Part shown: piece after piece, positions 12,394 to 24,145 of the stretch | Position numbering within the stretch: the stretch's first letter is position 1 | Layout: each line of letters starts with the position of its first letter | Assembly: GCA_019009955.1 (NCBI GenBank) | Contig: CM032230.1 | Location: 111,095,001-111,159,000 of the forward strand | Length of the DNA: 64,000 nt | Direction of reading: 5' to 3' | From: Riptortus pedestris | Taxonomy: Eukaryota; Arthropoda; Insecta; Hemiptera; Alydidae | Notes under the pieces: model-generated | Seen by the model: the letters and a program-made list of their open reading frames with translations, nothing else | The model's database searches: none | Told to the model about the DNA's origin: nothing | Translations under genes and position numbers: made by a program

Positions 12394-13511
12394 ACGCAGG
12401 AATATTCCATAAAGAAGCGTGTTGGCGAACACTAAAGTTCTTAATATTATAGATGAATTTAAAAAAGAAACAATGTATTTATGAGGTTCACAGATAGACC
12501 TCCCCCACAATAGGAAAGAAAATGTTTTTTTTTTAAAAAAAAGAGGCTGATGAACAAAACCCACCAAGTATGAAAGGTTAAATTCCAACAATTTTCATCT
12601 GGCGGTTATCAACATAAAACTCAAAGAACTTTATGTAAATTCGCTTTGAGTAGCTATAAATAAATAATTTTAAATATTTACCAGGATATAAACCAACTCA
12701 AACCTGCGGCCACGCCAATAAAAAATATTTATCTGGCCAAAATTGTTAAAGTCACCAAAAGTAATCATAGAAATGTCATAAAAATTCGTAACATTTATCT
12801 GCAGTCTAAATGTCTTAATAACGATCAGATTACCATCTTATTTTATTTCAAAATTATTTACTGAAGATAAATACAATATTTTAATATGTTTGACATCTGT
12901 TAATTTTTAAAGCATCAAATAAAAACGTAAATAATATTGGCTTTAGGACATATTTCAGTCAGATAATTATCTGAAGATATTATAATTGAAGAGCGGATTC
13001 TAAAAAGGAGGTACATATGAGAAAGAAAACTTAAAAACGCATTTTTCTGTAAATAAATGACCTTTATGAAGTAATCTGACTGATGCAGTACTCTGACTTT
13101 TAACTCTTCATGGAGTAATATAGATTTCGGGTAATAGAAAAGTATCAGACGACTGTAACTTCAGGGGAAATGGTCATATCTTTGTAAGTCATCAGTAGTT
13201 TCTAAATGTCAGTTAAAATCTGTATAGAGTCGCCTTTCGATTAATAGCGTTGATCAGAATATAATCACATCCTTTTTACTTGTATTACTAATTGTGACGG
13301 AGATAGAATTCTACCTTTAATTACCAATGGGAGCATCGATACACAGGACCTTCCACTAGCCGTGGAGGTCACTGAATGGCTTACAAACTATGGTGGGTCG
13401 AGCCAGCTGTTTTAGATCGATTAGTAATATCGATTATCCCCAATGAAGTGTAATATAAATAGTAAATGAGAAATTTATAATTGAACAATCATTAATAAGA
13501 GTCTAATTAAT
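12394..13511. other. Unassigned AT-rich DNA
   Basis: No coding frame or repeat partner recognised. A slightly more complex stretch lies at 13320-13440. Confidence 0.5.
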
Positions 13512-13907
13512 TAAAAGTCCGTCACTCGGGGGCTGCGCCATAACTAAGCAGATTTCCCACGTGCGTTTCGTATTTCCATTTATCTCAAAACGCAAAAGTT
13601 CAATATTTGGCATTTAAGCTTCAAATAAAGTACTTCATAACATAATAGCATATTGTGAATATGAAATGAGAAAGAGTGGGGTTTTACACAGAACCGAAAA
13701 CTAAAAAATGCAAATATCTAGGTTATTAATCAAGATAATGAAAAAAAAATCTACAAAACAACATTTGTAGAGCATTACATTTTCAATTAGATTGGTTCTA
13801 TACAATTTTTCCATCCAACGCATAACGACTGAGATATTCAGAATTTTCGAAATTCTCCCCATCTAAACCCACCCCCTCCCCCTGATCCAATTTCAGCCGT
13901 TAAATAA
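13512..13907 (+). mobile_element. Helentron-like element, 5' type A, 3' half missing
   Basis: Starts with the A run and GTCCGTCACTCGGGGGCTGC, then AGCAGATTTCCC and the type A block. The 'ttttccatccaacgcataac' and C-tract blocks are kept. The copy stops at 'tttcagccgttaa' and joins directly to a second 5' end (13908). This looks like a recombinant or a replication product that restarted at a new 5' end. Confidence 0.85.
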
Positions 13908-14139
13908 ACTAAGCAGTTGCGTAAACTAAGCAGATTTCCCACCTGAAGTTTACTAATAAATAAATCTACATACTTGTAACACAAAACCACCGTGAATAAA
14001 TACAAACGGAAATAAGCAATTTTTCATCCAATTTCAATAACCTGCCGACAGGAAGCGTTAGGTTAGAAATTTAAACAAACAGGTCTGCCCGCCTTACACC
14101 GGAAAGAAAAACAATTACTGAAATATATCAGAATATAAC
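13908..14139 (+). mobile_element. Helentron-like element, 5' type C fragment
   Basis: Begins with a duplicated 'ctaagcag' and 'gcgtaaactaagcagatttc', the shared family 5' end. It then continues into a 5' region unlike types A and B: 'aaatctacatacttgtaaca', 'aggtctgcccgcc' and 'accggaaagaaaaacaatta'. The same order of blocks occurs at 61601-61877, which defines a third 5' variant. Neither type C copy has a recognisable 3' end in the window. Confidence 0.75.
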
Positions 14140-14249
14140 ATATTTATTTTATTGAGAACTATTTACTGTATCTAATACTGTAATCAATAATGAGTCAGAA
14201 TAATAGTTACCTCAATCAATCAAATTTTAGTAGTCCAAAACCATAAGAC

Positions 14250-14900
14250 GGGGGGGGGGGTCACCTGGACATATTTGCATGTATCTCGTATAATAAAGGT
14301 CTCTTAAATACAATTTTTGGTATTTAATCTTCGAATAATATGTTTTATTAGGTAGCAAAGTATTGTTTGTGTAACATGAGAAGTGGCGGTTTGCTGATGG
14401 CTGAAAACTGAAAAATGCAAATATCTCGGTTAATATTCAAGATAGTGAATAAATGTATAGAACAATATTTATAGTAACATTAATTTGCAATAAGATTGGT
14501 TCTATACAATGTTTTGATCCGACGTATGGTAATGGAGATGTTTCGAATTTTCGAAAATACCTCCCTCTAAAACGCCCCTCCTACTGGTCCGATTTCAGCC
14601 ATTAATGAACTTGATCTGTTTTTTTTTTTAATAAAACGACTAAATGTCGAGTTTGGTAACGATCAAACAAAAATTGCGACTGCTAGAGCGTTAACAAACA
14701 AATATATATATATTTATATAATTTTGAATGGACTCATATTATATTATTATTATAATTTTGGATTATATTATTATAATTTTGAATGGACCTCATTTTCGTC
14801 ATCTCTTGACTAGGATCGATGGACATTTGAAGAAATTTTTCGAAAATCGCGTCATGAGTACGATCTCAATAGCTAATTTCCCTTAAGGGAAATCTGCTAA
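14250..14900 (+). mobile_element. Helentron-like element, type A, 5' end truncated
   Basis: Lacks the terminal GTCCGTCACGC motif and begins after a G run (14250-14260) within the type A block. The body, C-tract, a short irregular TA region (14703-14780, with a local duplication of 'attttgaatgga') and the complete 3' hairpin with CTGCTAA are present. A second 3' segment follows immediately. Confidence 0.85.
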
Positions 14901-14925
14901 AATTGCGACTGCTAGAGCGGCAACA

Positions 14926-14973
<48 letters not shown>

Positions 14974-15094
14974 CAATTTTGAACGGACCTCGTCATCTCC
15001 TGGGTAGGATCGATGGATATTTGAAGAAAAATTTCAAAAATCGAGACATGAGTAAGACCACGATAGTTAATTTCCCATAAGGGAAATCTGCTAA
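14901..15094 (+). mobile_element. Helentron-like element, tandem 3' segment
   Basis: Directly after the CTGCTAA of the previous copy the sequence resumes at 'aattgcgactgctagagcgg', runs through a TA array (about 14930-14970) and ends in its own hairpin and CTGCTAA. The element therefore has a tandemly repeated 3' part with two successive terminal hairpins. This is consistent with terminator read-through or template switching in rolling-circle transposition, but also with simple unequal exchange. Confidence 0.85.
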
Positions 15095-16867
15095 AATATT
15101 TACAATTCACACGTGTAATCTCTGTTTTATTATTACCGCCTTTTTTCTTCTTTTTTTTTTTATTTTATAATTTTCATATTCTCTTTTATTTTACTTTTGT
15201 TTACATTTATTTTTCTAGTGTACTTACGTTTTAAAAATAAACATACTTTGTAATCTGTTCTCTGACTGGCACTACTAGGGGAAGGTTCTTTGTAACGATG
15301 TGACCGTTATTATACTTACTTGTGAGTATTTTTCTTTTCCCCTGATGGGGTATCATTTGGACGCGAAACTAGTCGAGATTTTAGTAATGCAGAGGTTTTC
15401 TTCTTTAAATATCCGCCATCAGATTGTTAAGTAAATTTAAATAGATCACATTTTTACTACATGTTTTATGTTTTATACAATCATTTGAATTGTTGTTAGA
15501 TTCCCTAATGATTAGCATTATTTAGATAATCCAATTGGCTTTTGTCTAGATCCAAGATTGTGTATTTATAACTAATCACAGTGAATTTAAATCTTCTTCA
15601 GATATATCAGATGATAATGAAATATGCATACCTTCACTCTGACTCACTGTGGCGCACAAAAATGGTAAATAAGAAGGGAATCTGTATGTATGGCTTCATC
15701 CAAAGAAAATGTGGAAAAATTCTATCTCTATGATGAAGAGTTCCATCTTATGGATGCTCAGAATTTCATGAGGAAGCAAAGGTTTTGTAAATGAAAGCTT
15801 ATTCATTTTGTATTGAACATTTCTGCTACCTCCAGCATTCTTTTGAAAGAAAAAAAAAAGATTTGGTTATAAATGAAAGGACTTATTATTTAATATTTAT
15901 AAGTTATGCTTTAACAAGTTGGGGGTCTTCATAATGATATGAACTTCTCCAACGGGACTACAGTTGAGCACGGAGATACACTAATGTGAGTTAGAATCCC
16001 AGACTGAAATAGATTTTCCTTCTTGAAGGAAATTTTGATCTTTTGCAGGCGTAAAATGTGATCGAGAGATTAACAGGGCCAATAGGGCGTTTTATTTGAA
16101 ATTTTTTAAATAAATTTGATTTTCACATAAATTAGAATAAATTGTTAATATCTCAAATTTTATTTTTTTTTATGCAATACATTTTATGATAGTATTTGCT
16201 TTTCTTGGCTAAGCTACTGTTTACAAATTTTCATGAAACTTGGTCTTTTGTCCTTAAATATTTTTCAGCTCTTTTGAACTTTTAATCTGTGATGATCATT
16301 GAAATGAGTCTCCTGTATACAACACTTTTATCAAGATGCATAAGCTAATTTTCAGCTAGCTTTCAGTGATCAATGGGTTATGATCTCAAAGATATTATGG
16401 GCGTAGATTAAGTCTATCACAATAGCAGGAGGTCTTCTATTTTCAATAAGATGTTACTGCTCTGCTAATAGTTTCAAGACGATGACCCAAAGGTCGCCGG
16501 AAAGCTACTTTTTTTCCTGTTTACCCTGAACTTGTTTCTGGTGTTTCGGTAAAAAAAAAAAGCAAAAAAAAAAACATCCATTTCCATATTTTAGTAACCA
16601 CATGGCAATAAAAATCTTTTAATAATTTAAAGAAAATATATTTATTTCGAATTGAATTCACTTCAAGATTTAAAAAAAATAACTACTAGTACTATTTAAT
16701 TTTCTATATCGTTTACTATAATTTGATGAAAATACCCATTAAATTTCGTATTAAATTGTATAATTCCACTTTTATAACATATTTAAAAATGCAATAGGTA
16801 AATGAAATATTTTTCTCAAGCTTTCAAGAATGTTTCTTCTGTTTTATTTCCTCAGAACTAATGATGT
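15095..16867. other. Unassigned AT-rich DNA
   Basis: About 1.8 kb without a gene. A CTGATGG...GCGAAACTAGTC motif at 15342-15375 resembles sequences found near the ends of some retroelements and is discussed among the findings. The rest is featureless. Confidence 0.45.
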
Positions 16868-17057
16868 ATTATTTATTGACATTATTTTGTACTACAAAGG
16901 TTAATTAGGAGGGGCTACATACAGGTTGCTATCCAGGGGGGAATTAATGATTTTATTCAATGAGATCGTATCTAAATAAATTTCTATTGCTCAGGTAAGA
17001 ATCGAACTCGCGACTCGAGGTTTGCCAATTGAGATTACGACCAACGCCTTAACAAAA
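16868..17057 (-). mobile_element. tRNA-derived SINE, family 1
   Basis: Minus-strand copy of the main SINE family. On the plus strand it reads tail to head: 'atttattgacattattttgt' (tail), 'ggttaattagg', a body, then 'gtaagaatcgaactcgcg', which is the complement of a pol III box B (CGAGTTCGATTC), and 'cgccttaac' near the head. Insertions in the body make this an older copy. Confidence 0.8.
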
Positions 17058-17482
17058 CTGATGATGTTGTGTAAGGGACGGTCATAGTAACTTACTAAAA
17101 TTGTATATATTAAATGTACTTTTCCAGTATCTCAAATATTAATGGAGTAATTTTTATTTCTGTCTACAAAGCATTTCCATAAATCCCAACGCCCACACTT
17201 GCAGTTTTTGCTTAATGAAACTTTATTGTGTAAGTATTTCATGATTAACTTCAAGTCCTGTTTACATAGGCTTTTGATTATAACATGGAAAAATAGAAGT
17301 TCAATTTGAAATAATATCATCCACGTGGCATTCCTGTTTTTCACTTGGGAAAACTCTTAGTTTACGAAGCAACTGCGTAGTGGACTTCTTTTCTTTTAGT
17401 TCATTCTAGCCTATGACTTTACTTGGGACCGTTCACATTTGTTATTGGGATTAAAAAATTGTTGTACAGTATACGTATTAAA
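17058..17482. other. Unassigned AT-rich DNA
   Basis: No convincing gene or repeat partner. A 70-codon minus-strand open frame lies at 17132-17344 and matches nothing I recognise. Confidence 0.45.
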
Positions 17483-17543
<61 letters not shown>

Positions 17544-18556
17544 GTAACCCCTGTCTGTACATTGATTTTTTTCGTGAAATTTCACGATAACTTTTCGTTT
17601 CACATGTCATAGACACCATAACTGCATTTTGTTTCTTTCGTATAGGTTTGTTTGTTTGTTTGTTACCTTTTCACGCAAAAACGGCTGAACCGAATTTTAT
17701 GAAACTTGGTATGTATATTACTACTAGCCCAACTTAGACTTTAGGCTATATTAATATTCTCTAAGACGGACAGGAGTGGGGGTTATGAGGAAGGGCTGAA
17801 ATTAAAAATAGCGATATTTCGTTTCCTATTGGCTTTTCAGCAATTATGCACATAACAAACGTTGTTTATTTTGTTATTTAAAGTAACTTTTGTTATATAA
17901 ACTTTTGTCGTATACCTCAGCATAAATGAGTTATACGTTAAAAACTACTACGGAAGTCAACAATTTTATTTGGCCCAAAAAACTCAACCGAACTAAACCA
18001 AACTCGGTATGTGAGTTAGCACTAGCGCCTTCCTTATAATAAGCTATACTAACATTTCTAGGGACGGGCAGGAGTGGGGGTTATAAGGGAGGTCTGAAAT
18101 TAAAAATAGTGATATTTCGTTTCCCATTAGGGTTTCGGCAAATATGTACATAACAAAATTTGTTTATTTTGTTATTTAGAGAAACTTTTGTTATATACAA
18201 TAACGTCGTATATGAAGTATAAAGGCGTTATACGCTAAAAATAATAGCGGGAGCCAACAATTTTATTTGGCACAAAAGACTCAACCGAACTAAATAAAAC
18301 ACTCGGTATGTGCATTAGCACTAACACCTTCCTTATAATAAGCCATACTAACATTTCTAGGAACAGGCAGGAGTATAAGGGAGGTCTGAATTTACAGATT
18401 TTATTATTAACAAATCCACAAAAACGACGGGTATTAACTCTAAACACTGGGACGGGTAAATGTCAAAATAGTGTGCAAAGTAAAGCCTCGCCGAAAAAAT
18501 ACCATCACCATTCAGCCTCAAATGAATTCCCGGGCGAAGCCGGGTATCTGAGCTAG
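17483..18556 (+). mobile_element. Non-autonomous Helitron, complete ends
   Basis: Canonical Helitron termini are visible. It starts with TCTATATATA after an A (A at 17482, TC at 17483). It ends with CTAG (18553-18556) followed by T, and a GC-rich hairpin CCCGG-GCGAAG-CCGGG lies about 8 bases before CTAG. A TA run follows the 5' TC and a (GTTT)n tract comes at 17648. Insertion between A and T without target duplication is the rule for Helitrons and fits. Internally there are about 2.4 tandem units of about 299 bp. There is no Rep/helicase frame, so it depends on an autonomous relative. Related pieces are at 32000-32628 and 48365-48490. Confidence 0.9.
17686..18400 (+). repeat. Internal tandem repeat of the Helitron, about 299-bp unit
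   Basis: The landmark 'caggagtgggggttat' and its mutated third form occur at about 17771, 18070 and 18369, which gives two equal 299-base steps. Units share 'ctcaaccgaactaaa', 'cggtatgtg', 'atatttcgtttcc' and 'ttattttgttattta'. The third unit is truncated. The minus-strand relative at 32000-32628 contains at least parts of two units. Confidence 0.85.
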
Positions 18557-18574
18557 TATAGTATTACGTTGATT

Positions 18575-19020
18575 GATGGGCAACGATGTCCGTGCGTTTT
18601 AAGGCGTGAGTACATCCACCACTACCCTGCTTAGGCTGAATTTAAAAAGTAGGCACAGGGTTCGATCCCCGCCAAGGGAAAACATAAGTTTACGGTGTCA
18701 CTAACAGAGCGCACCAGTGACGCAGGGTTTGTGTTATCTGGAGTCTAGTGAGTATATACCTATACATCTGACAGCACCTCGGGATGACTGACGATTAAGA
18801 CTTTCACAGATTCCGTCCACAGGCAATCTAGCACTGAGTGGCTGGCCCTTCGGATATATTCAGGACGCCAACTCTACTGGAGAAAACTCATTCCAGGTCC
18901 TCCTTGGTTAACAGGGGTTGATCGTCGAGTTGATGATCACTCACTACGTAAAACTGTGACCGCAAATCCTGTGAGTCTCACACTAAAGATAAAGGTCTAT
19001 AAAGCCAACCGAAAAAAAAA
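18575..19020 (+). mobile_element. SINE-like element, family 2, with poly(A) tail
   Basis: About 445 bp of GC-richer sequence inserted in AT-rich DNA. A pol III box B-like motif (GGGTTCGATCCCCGCC, 18658-18673) lies near the start. The unit ends with 'taaagccaaccg' followed by nine A. I cannot identify a good box A, so the head could be an altered tRNA-like or another pol III promoter. Only one copy is present, so the borders are inferred from composition and tail. No target duplication was confirmed. Confidence 0.55.
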
Positions 19021-21055
19021 TACATATATAAATATACCGTTCAACTACGTCAGCACACTTGTATGATATCTTTCATAAATCTAAGTCCCAGATACTCCAA
19101 TGACTTCCGAATCCCTTCCCAAGGATCGCCAGAGATCTACAGAGTCAAACTTGTTGAATTATTCTAATAAAAAATATCCAATGTGACTAACGAATGGAAC
19201 TAGCGGAGTGTGGTAATTATATTCAGGAAGTACATATATATCTTATCCTTGAGTCAAATATTCTTCGAGATTGTTATATATAGATCAGGATTAAAAATTG
19301 TGATTTGTCCAGGTTGAATGAGATCAGTAATCGATTGGGTTTCCTCCTAAAACGGAAACCGCCAGAGTTAAATGGTCCAGTTGGAACAAGTTATGAGAGT
19401 TTGTGACTTGATTACATTCGAGTTCCGTCTCTCTCCATCGCTTGCCCGATTCATATAATGTAACAACTCGTATCAGAGAGGGTTTTTACTCCTTTTTTTC
19501 TTAACTTCTGTTCTATTTCCGATACTATTTCTTAATTATTTGATTTTTTTAAATGAATATAACTTATTATAAAATCTGTGATTAATGTTAATGGTGTTGG
19601 CCACCTCTGACATGGTATTGCTTATAGATTGGACAAGTAAGTGCTATGAATTTCCAATTTTATGATTAATTTCTGCTTACTGTTAAAACTTCAAATATTA
19701 AGAACTCCTTTCTTACCTTCATTATGCGGTTTGAGTCATTACTCTGCTGGAACATGTATTGTTCTAGAATCAGCCTGAATCAAGAAAATTAATTAATTAG
19801 GTACAACCTTAATATCCCAATATCGCTTATGGGAAATCAATGCATCAAATCAATAATAAGTACTTAGACAGATAACCTTAAGGGTTATCAAATATCAGGA
19901 ATGGTCAATTTTCATGGAATTTCATTTTTATTTTTGTACACCTCATTTGAATAAAAAGAATCAGTGATTTGGTTGAGTTCTTTCTGCAACTCTGCCCCAT
20001 AAAATGAATCCTGAGATTTTAATTATGATGTAAATAATTCAAAAATAATATTACAATATGGTCTGACAGGTGGCAGAACACAGAGAGCATCTCTAAGGAC
20101 TCGCACTTATTAAGTCAATAATAGTTTTTTTTTTTTAATACTTAGTCTCTTATCTACTACCATGAATCATTTGCGATTAGTTCGCCAGACATTCATTGGA
20201 ACATATATATACTTTCATAGAAGAAAATATTTTTCTAACGAAATAACATCAACCAGAATTAGAGTTTTTAAATTCAGAAATAGCCACAATTGGAAAAATG
20301 GATACCCTTATGACCCAAGGCAGAGGAGATAATACCAATTCCAGGGAAAATGCTTATTATTTCACATTTAAATAAAAATGGAGCCCACGAAATGCCTAAA
20401 ACATCTGGAAAAAAAAATGTAAAGAGAGCTTGGATACGGGAAGAGATAAGTGGATGTAACAGGGTTAATGGAACCCAAATTATTCAGAAGGGTTTTATAG
20501 TTAAGTAATCCTTCGCGGAAACAGTAAATAATCTATTCTCTCTCAACAATTAGATGTTTTTCAAGCCTTGAAGTAAAAATTGTGTTTAATTAGAGTTGGA
20601 ACTTTTAAATTTCGATGAAGGGGAAACATCTCTCTGGGCCAGGAGTCCATTACTGATATTTTTAACAGGCTGAATATTCAGTAAATTGGCTTCAAGCATT
20701 TTTAGGAACATATGTTCCTTACTCAGATGGAAGTTGGCTTCAAATGGATGGAAGTCTTGTTCTTGATTCTAGAGGAGAGCTGTAGGACTAGGAGAGGAGT
20801 CCAGGCAGAAGTAATTAACAGCTCGGAAATTTTTCGCCTAAGGAATTTAGTCAATTTAAGTAAAATCAAGAAGAACAATACTTCCTGAAGGAACAACAGT
20901 GCTCATATTTGAGAAAATATTACCTACTTTTATATCAGTTAATCTAAGAATAATTAATAAAGACATAGAAATTGCCCAGACTGTGTGCACGTTGCAAGTT
21001 TCTCATTCCTAGAATAGAAGACCATTTAAAATTTTTTTGGCCAGTATGTTTAAGT
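19021..21055. other. Unassigned AT-rich DNA
   Basis: About 2 kb without recognisable genes. Short more complex stretches (19070-19140, 19370-19470, 20620-20810) could be conserved non-coding sequence, but this cannot be judged from one genome. Confidence 0.4.
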
Positions 21056-21245
21056 ATAACAATCAATTTTTATTTTCATTTATATATTTCGGATATTCCC
21101 AACAAGGGAGATATTCCTAGGAACAAAAAACAAAATCCCATAAACATAAAATAAAAATATAAAACAACTAATAGAATAGAAATGCAAAAAAAAATTTAAA
21201 ACAAAACGAACAAAAAAGAAAAACAAAAATAGGCAACAACAAAGT
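21056..21245 (+). repeat. A-rich dispersed repeat, copy 1
   Basis: Shares an ordered set of blocks with 61465-61600: 'tatatatttcgga', an 'aacaagggagatatt' block (aacttgggcgatatt in the other copy) and 'aacaactaatagaatagaaa' followed by an A/C-rich tail. It may be the 3' end of an old retroelement. The region 29510-29720 looks similar in composition, but I could not align it with confidence. Confidence 0.55.
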
Positions 21246-21607
21246 ACAACAAAACACAAAAATAAATGTTTTTAAGTTAATTTGAGAATTCCCTTTTTTA
21301 AACCCTCGTTGAATTTTTTCCTTTTACATTTTTCTTATAAATACAAAGGTACTAAGGTTGCTAAGTTATATAAAAAGAACTAAATGTATGCTTTCTTTTT
21401 ATTAAAAAAAAAATGTACATGAAATTTGCATCTCAGGTAAGTCATGTGAAGTAAGCGTTGGACTTGATAAACGTGGTTAACCTAGAGCAGTGAATAGATT
21501 GTCGAGGGGGCGATTTATTTAGTGCAAACACAATTAATAATATCATAGGCCCATCCCATAATCCAGATTATTTGTCCCGATTTTCCACAATAGCATAAAG
21601 CGGGGTT

Positions 21608-22082
21608 AAAAAGTCCGTCACGCAGGGGCTGCGTAAACTAAGCAGATTTCCCACGTGAAGTTTTACAATAGAGAAATCTGCCTAGTAATAACCTATTCTC
21701 ACGAGGACGAATAGTTAGTGAAACTGCCACACTAGCGCTAGTGCGCTCGGCGAAAACTCCTGAACATAGCCGACCATCCTCACAATACAAATCCAAATAT
21801 CTCGGTTAATATTAAAGATACCGAATAAATGTATAGAACAATATTTATAGTAAATTTAATTTGCAATAAGATTAGTTTTATACAATTTTTTGATCCGACG
21901 TATGGTAAAGGAGATATTTCGAATTTTCGAAAATCCCCCCTCTAAACCCCCCCTCCCACTGGTCCGATTTCAGCCATTAACGAACTTGATCTTCTTTTTT
22001 ACATAAAACGATTAAATTCCGAGTTTGGTAACGATCAAACAAAAATTGCGACCGCTAGAGCGTTAACAGACAAATATATATA

Positions 22083-22122
<40 letters not shown>

Positions 22123-22261
22123 TATATATATATATAATTTTGAACGGACCTCATTTTCTTCATCTCCTGGGTAGGATCGATGGACATTTGAAGAAATTTT
22201 TCGAAACTCGCGTCATGAGTACGACCTCAATAGCTGATTTCCCTTAAGGGAAATCTGCTAA
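21608..22261 (+). mobile_element. Helentron-like non-autonomous element, full length, 5' type B
   Basis: Intact ends: A run plus GTCCGTCACGCAGGGGCTGC at the left, then the 3' hairpin TGATTTCCCTTAAGGGAAAT and CTGCTAA at the right. In the type B 5' block, GCAGATTT and AAATCTGC (21679) can pair. A strong C-tract (21935-21957, six C, TCTAAA, seven C, TCCC) and a TA array (22076-22137, interrupted by TATCTATA/TATAGATA) are present. First of five copies between 21.6 and 26.1 kb. Confidence 0.9.
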
Positions 22262-22718
22262 TAAAAAGCTTAGTAATAAATAAACATACTCATTTTTAAT
22301 CGTATTACTCTAGTTAAACATTGGAAATTTGTGCAGACCGAAACCAAAACGCATAATTGCTTCAGAAAACTGGTCGCTATATCTCATGTTATTGTAATCC
22401 AACATTTCAAGTCGACTTTTCTCTCAAGTGGTTTAAGACTATTTCATGCATTCTAAAGTATGCAATGAGGCTACATACAATATATATGATTCTATGAATA
22501 AAGTAATACAAGGGAGTAAAGTAAGTTAGAAATAGCATTATGCCGATCTGTTCACTCCTGAAGTTGTAGACGTTATATTTAAATTAGCCAATCCCCGTCT
22601 AAATATTGGACATGAAATGCGGCAAATGAAGAAGGAAATAAGCTCGGGCTCAGGCTTGCAACCTTATGAATATGAAATAATGTATTTCCTTCTGCATTGT
22701 TCCAATATTCCGAATAAT
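22262..22718. other. Spacer between Helentron-like copies
   Basis: Unique AT-rich sequence with no gene recognised. A 64-codon open frame (22617-22811) runs into the next element and is not credible. Confidence 0.5.
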
Positions 22719-23315
22719 AAAAAGTCCGTCACGCAGGGGCTGCGTAAACTAAGCAGATTTCCCACGTGCGCCACGCATTTCCATTTATCTCAAAACTTAA
22801 AAGTTCAATGAGAACAATATTTGGTATTTGAGCTTCAAATAAAGTAACATAATAGAATATTGAAAATATGAGATGAGTAGGGGTGGGGCTTTACTGAAAA
22901 CCGAAAACTAAAAAATGACAATATCTCAGTAAATAATCATGATAGTGAAAACATGTACATTACAACATTTATAGAACATTACATTTTCAATAAGATTGGT
23001 TCTATACAATATTTCGATCCGACGCATAATAACGGAGATATAAAGAATTTTCTAAATTCCCCCCCTCTAAACCACCCTCCCACTGGTTCGATTTCAGCCG
23101 TTAACAGACTTGATCTTTATTTTTGTACAAAACGATTATATTTCAAGTTTGGTAACGATATGACAAAAATTGCGACCGCTAGAGCGGTAAAAGACAAATA
23201 TATATATATACAGTCATCTCCTGGGTAGGATCGATGGACATTTGAAGAAAAATTTCGAAAATCGCGTCATGAGTACAACCTCAATAGCTGATTTCCCTCG
23301 TGGGAAATTTGCTAA
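22719..23315 (+). mobile_element. Helentron-like non-autonomous element, full length, 5' type A
   Basis: Complete ends, with an altered hairpin loop (TTTCCCTCGTGGGAAA instead of TTTCCCTTAAGGGAAA) that keeps the pairing, since TTTCCC and GGGAAA are unchanged. The TA array is reduced to about seven units and the block between it and 'catctcctgggtaggatcga' is deleted. The type A 5' block is clear ('catttatctcaaaacttaaa'). Confidence 0.9.
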
Positions 23316-23329
23316 AAGAATAGAACGTA

Positions 23330-23480
23330 TGTTTATTTCGGTTCCCACCCATTGGGAATTTAGTTAGTGAAAAACTCATTAAATAAAATCCTTAGTACCT
23401 GATGGTGGTAACCTGTAAATAACCCCACACAATAAGTCTTAGTAGAACAAAGTGGTCGTTTATAAATGAGATTCCATTTT
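23330..23480 (+). mobile_element. tRNA-derived SINE, family 1, body and tail fragment
   Basis: Plus-strand copy without head: 'gaatttagttagtgaaaaac', 'ctcattaaataaaatcc', 'tggtggtaacctgtaaataa' and the degraded tail 'gtggtcgtttataaatga'. It sits between two Helentron-like elements. Confidence 0.75.
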
Positions 23481-23522
23481 CACGATAATAATTTAATAAA
23501 GTAATATAGAATTCCCTTAAGC

Positions 23523-24145
23523 AAAAAGTCTGTCACGCAGGGGCTGCGTAAACTAAGCAGATTTCCCACGTGAAGTTTTACAACAGAGAAATCTGCCCAA
23601 TAACAAGTTTAGTAAGTAGTAAGGGGTCACTAAACTTATACACGAGGGACGAATAGTTACGAAAACGGCCGCCAAAGCTCTCTTCGGAAAGTACCAAACA
23701 GCTCACTCCTGCCGACCAATGCAGAATACAAATTCAAATATCTCGGTTAATATTCAAGATACAGAATAAATGTATATAACAATATTTATAGTAAATTTAA
23801 TTTGCAATAAGATTGATTTTATACATTTTTTCGATCTTTCACATAATAACGGAGATATTTCGAATTTTCCGAAAATCCCCCCTCTAAACCCCCCCTCCCA
23901 CTGGTCCGATTTCAGCCATTAACGAACTTGATCTTCCTTTTTACATAAAACGATTAAATTCCGAGTTTGGTAATGATCAAACAAAAATTGCGACCGCTAG
24001 AGCGTTAACAGACAAATATATATATATATATATAAAATTTTGAACGGACCTCATTTTCGTCATCTCCTGGGTAGGATCGATGGACATTTGAAGACATTTT
24101 TCGAAACTCGCGTCATGAGTACGATCTCAATAGCTGAATCTGCTA
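23523..24145 (+). mobile_element. Helentron-like element, 5' type B, 3' hairpin deleted
   Basis: Complete 5' end (A run, GTCTGTCACGCAGGGGCTGC), type B block with the pairing GCAGATTT/AAATCTGC, C-tract (23877-23899) and a short TA array (24018-24034). The terminal hairpin has collapsed: 'atagctgaatctgctaa' remains, so the central TTTCCCTTAAGGGA is lost. Precise loss of the hairpin core is a typical slippage event at a palindrome. Confidence 0.9.
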
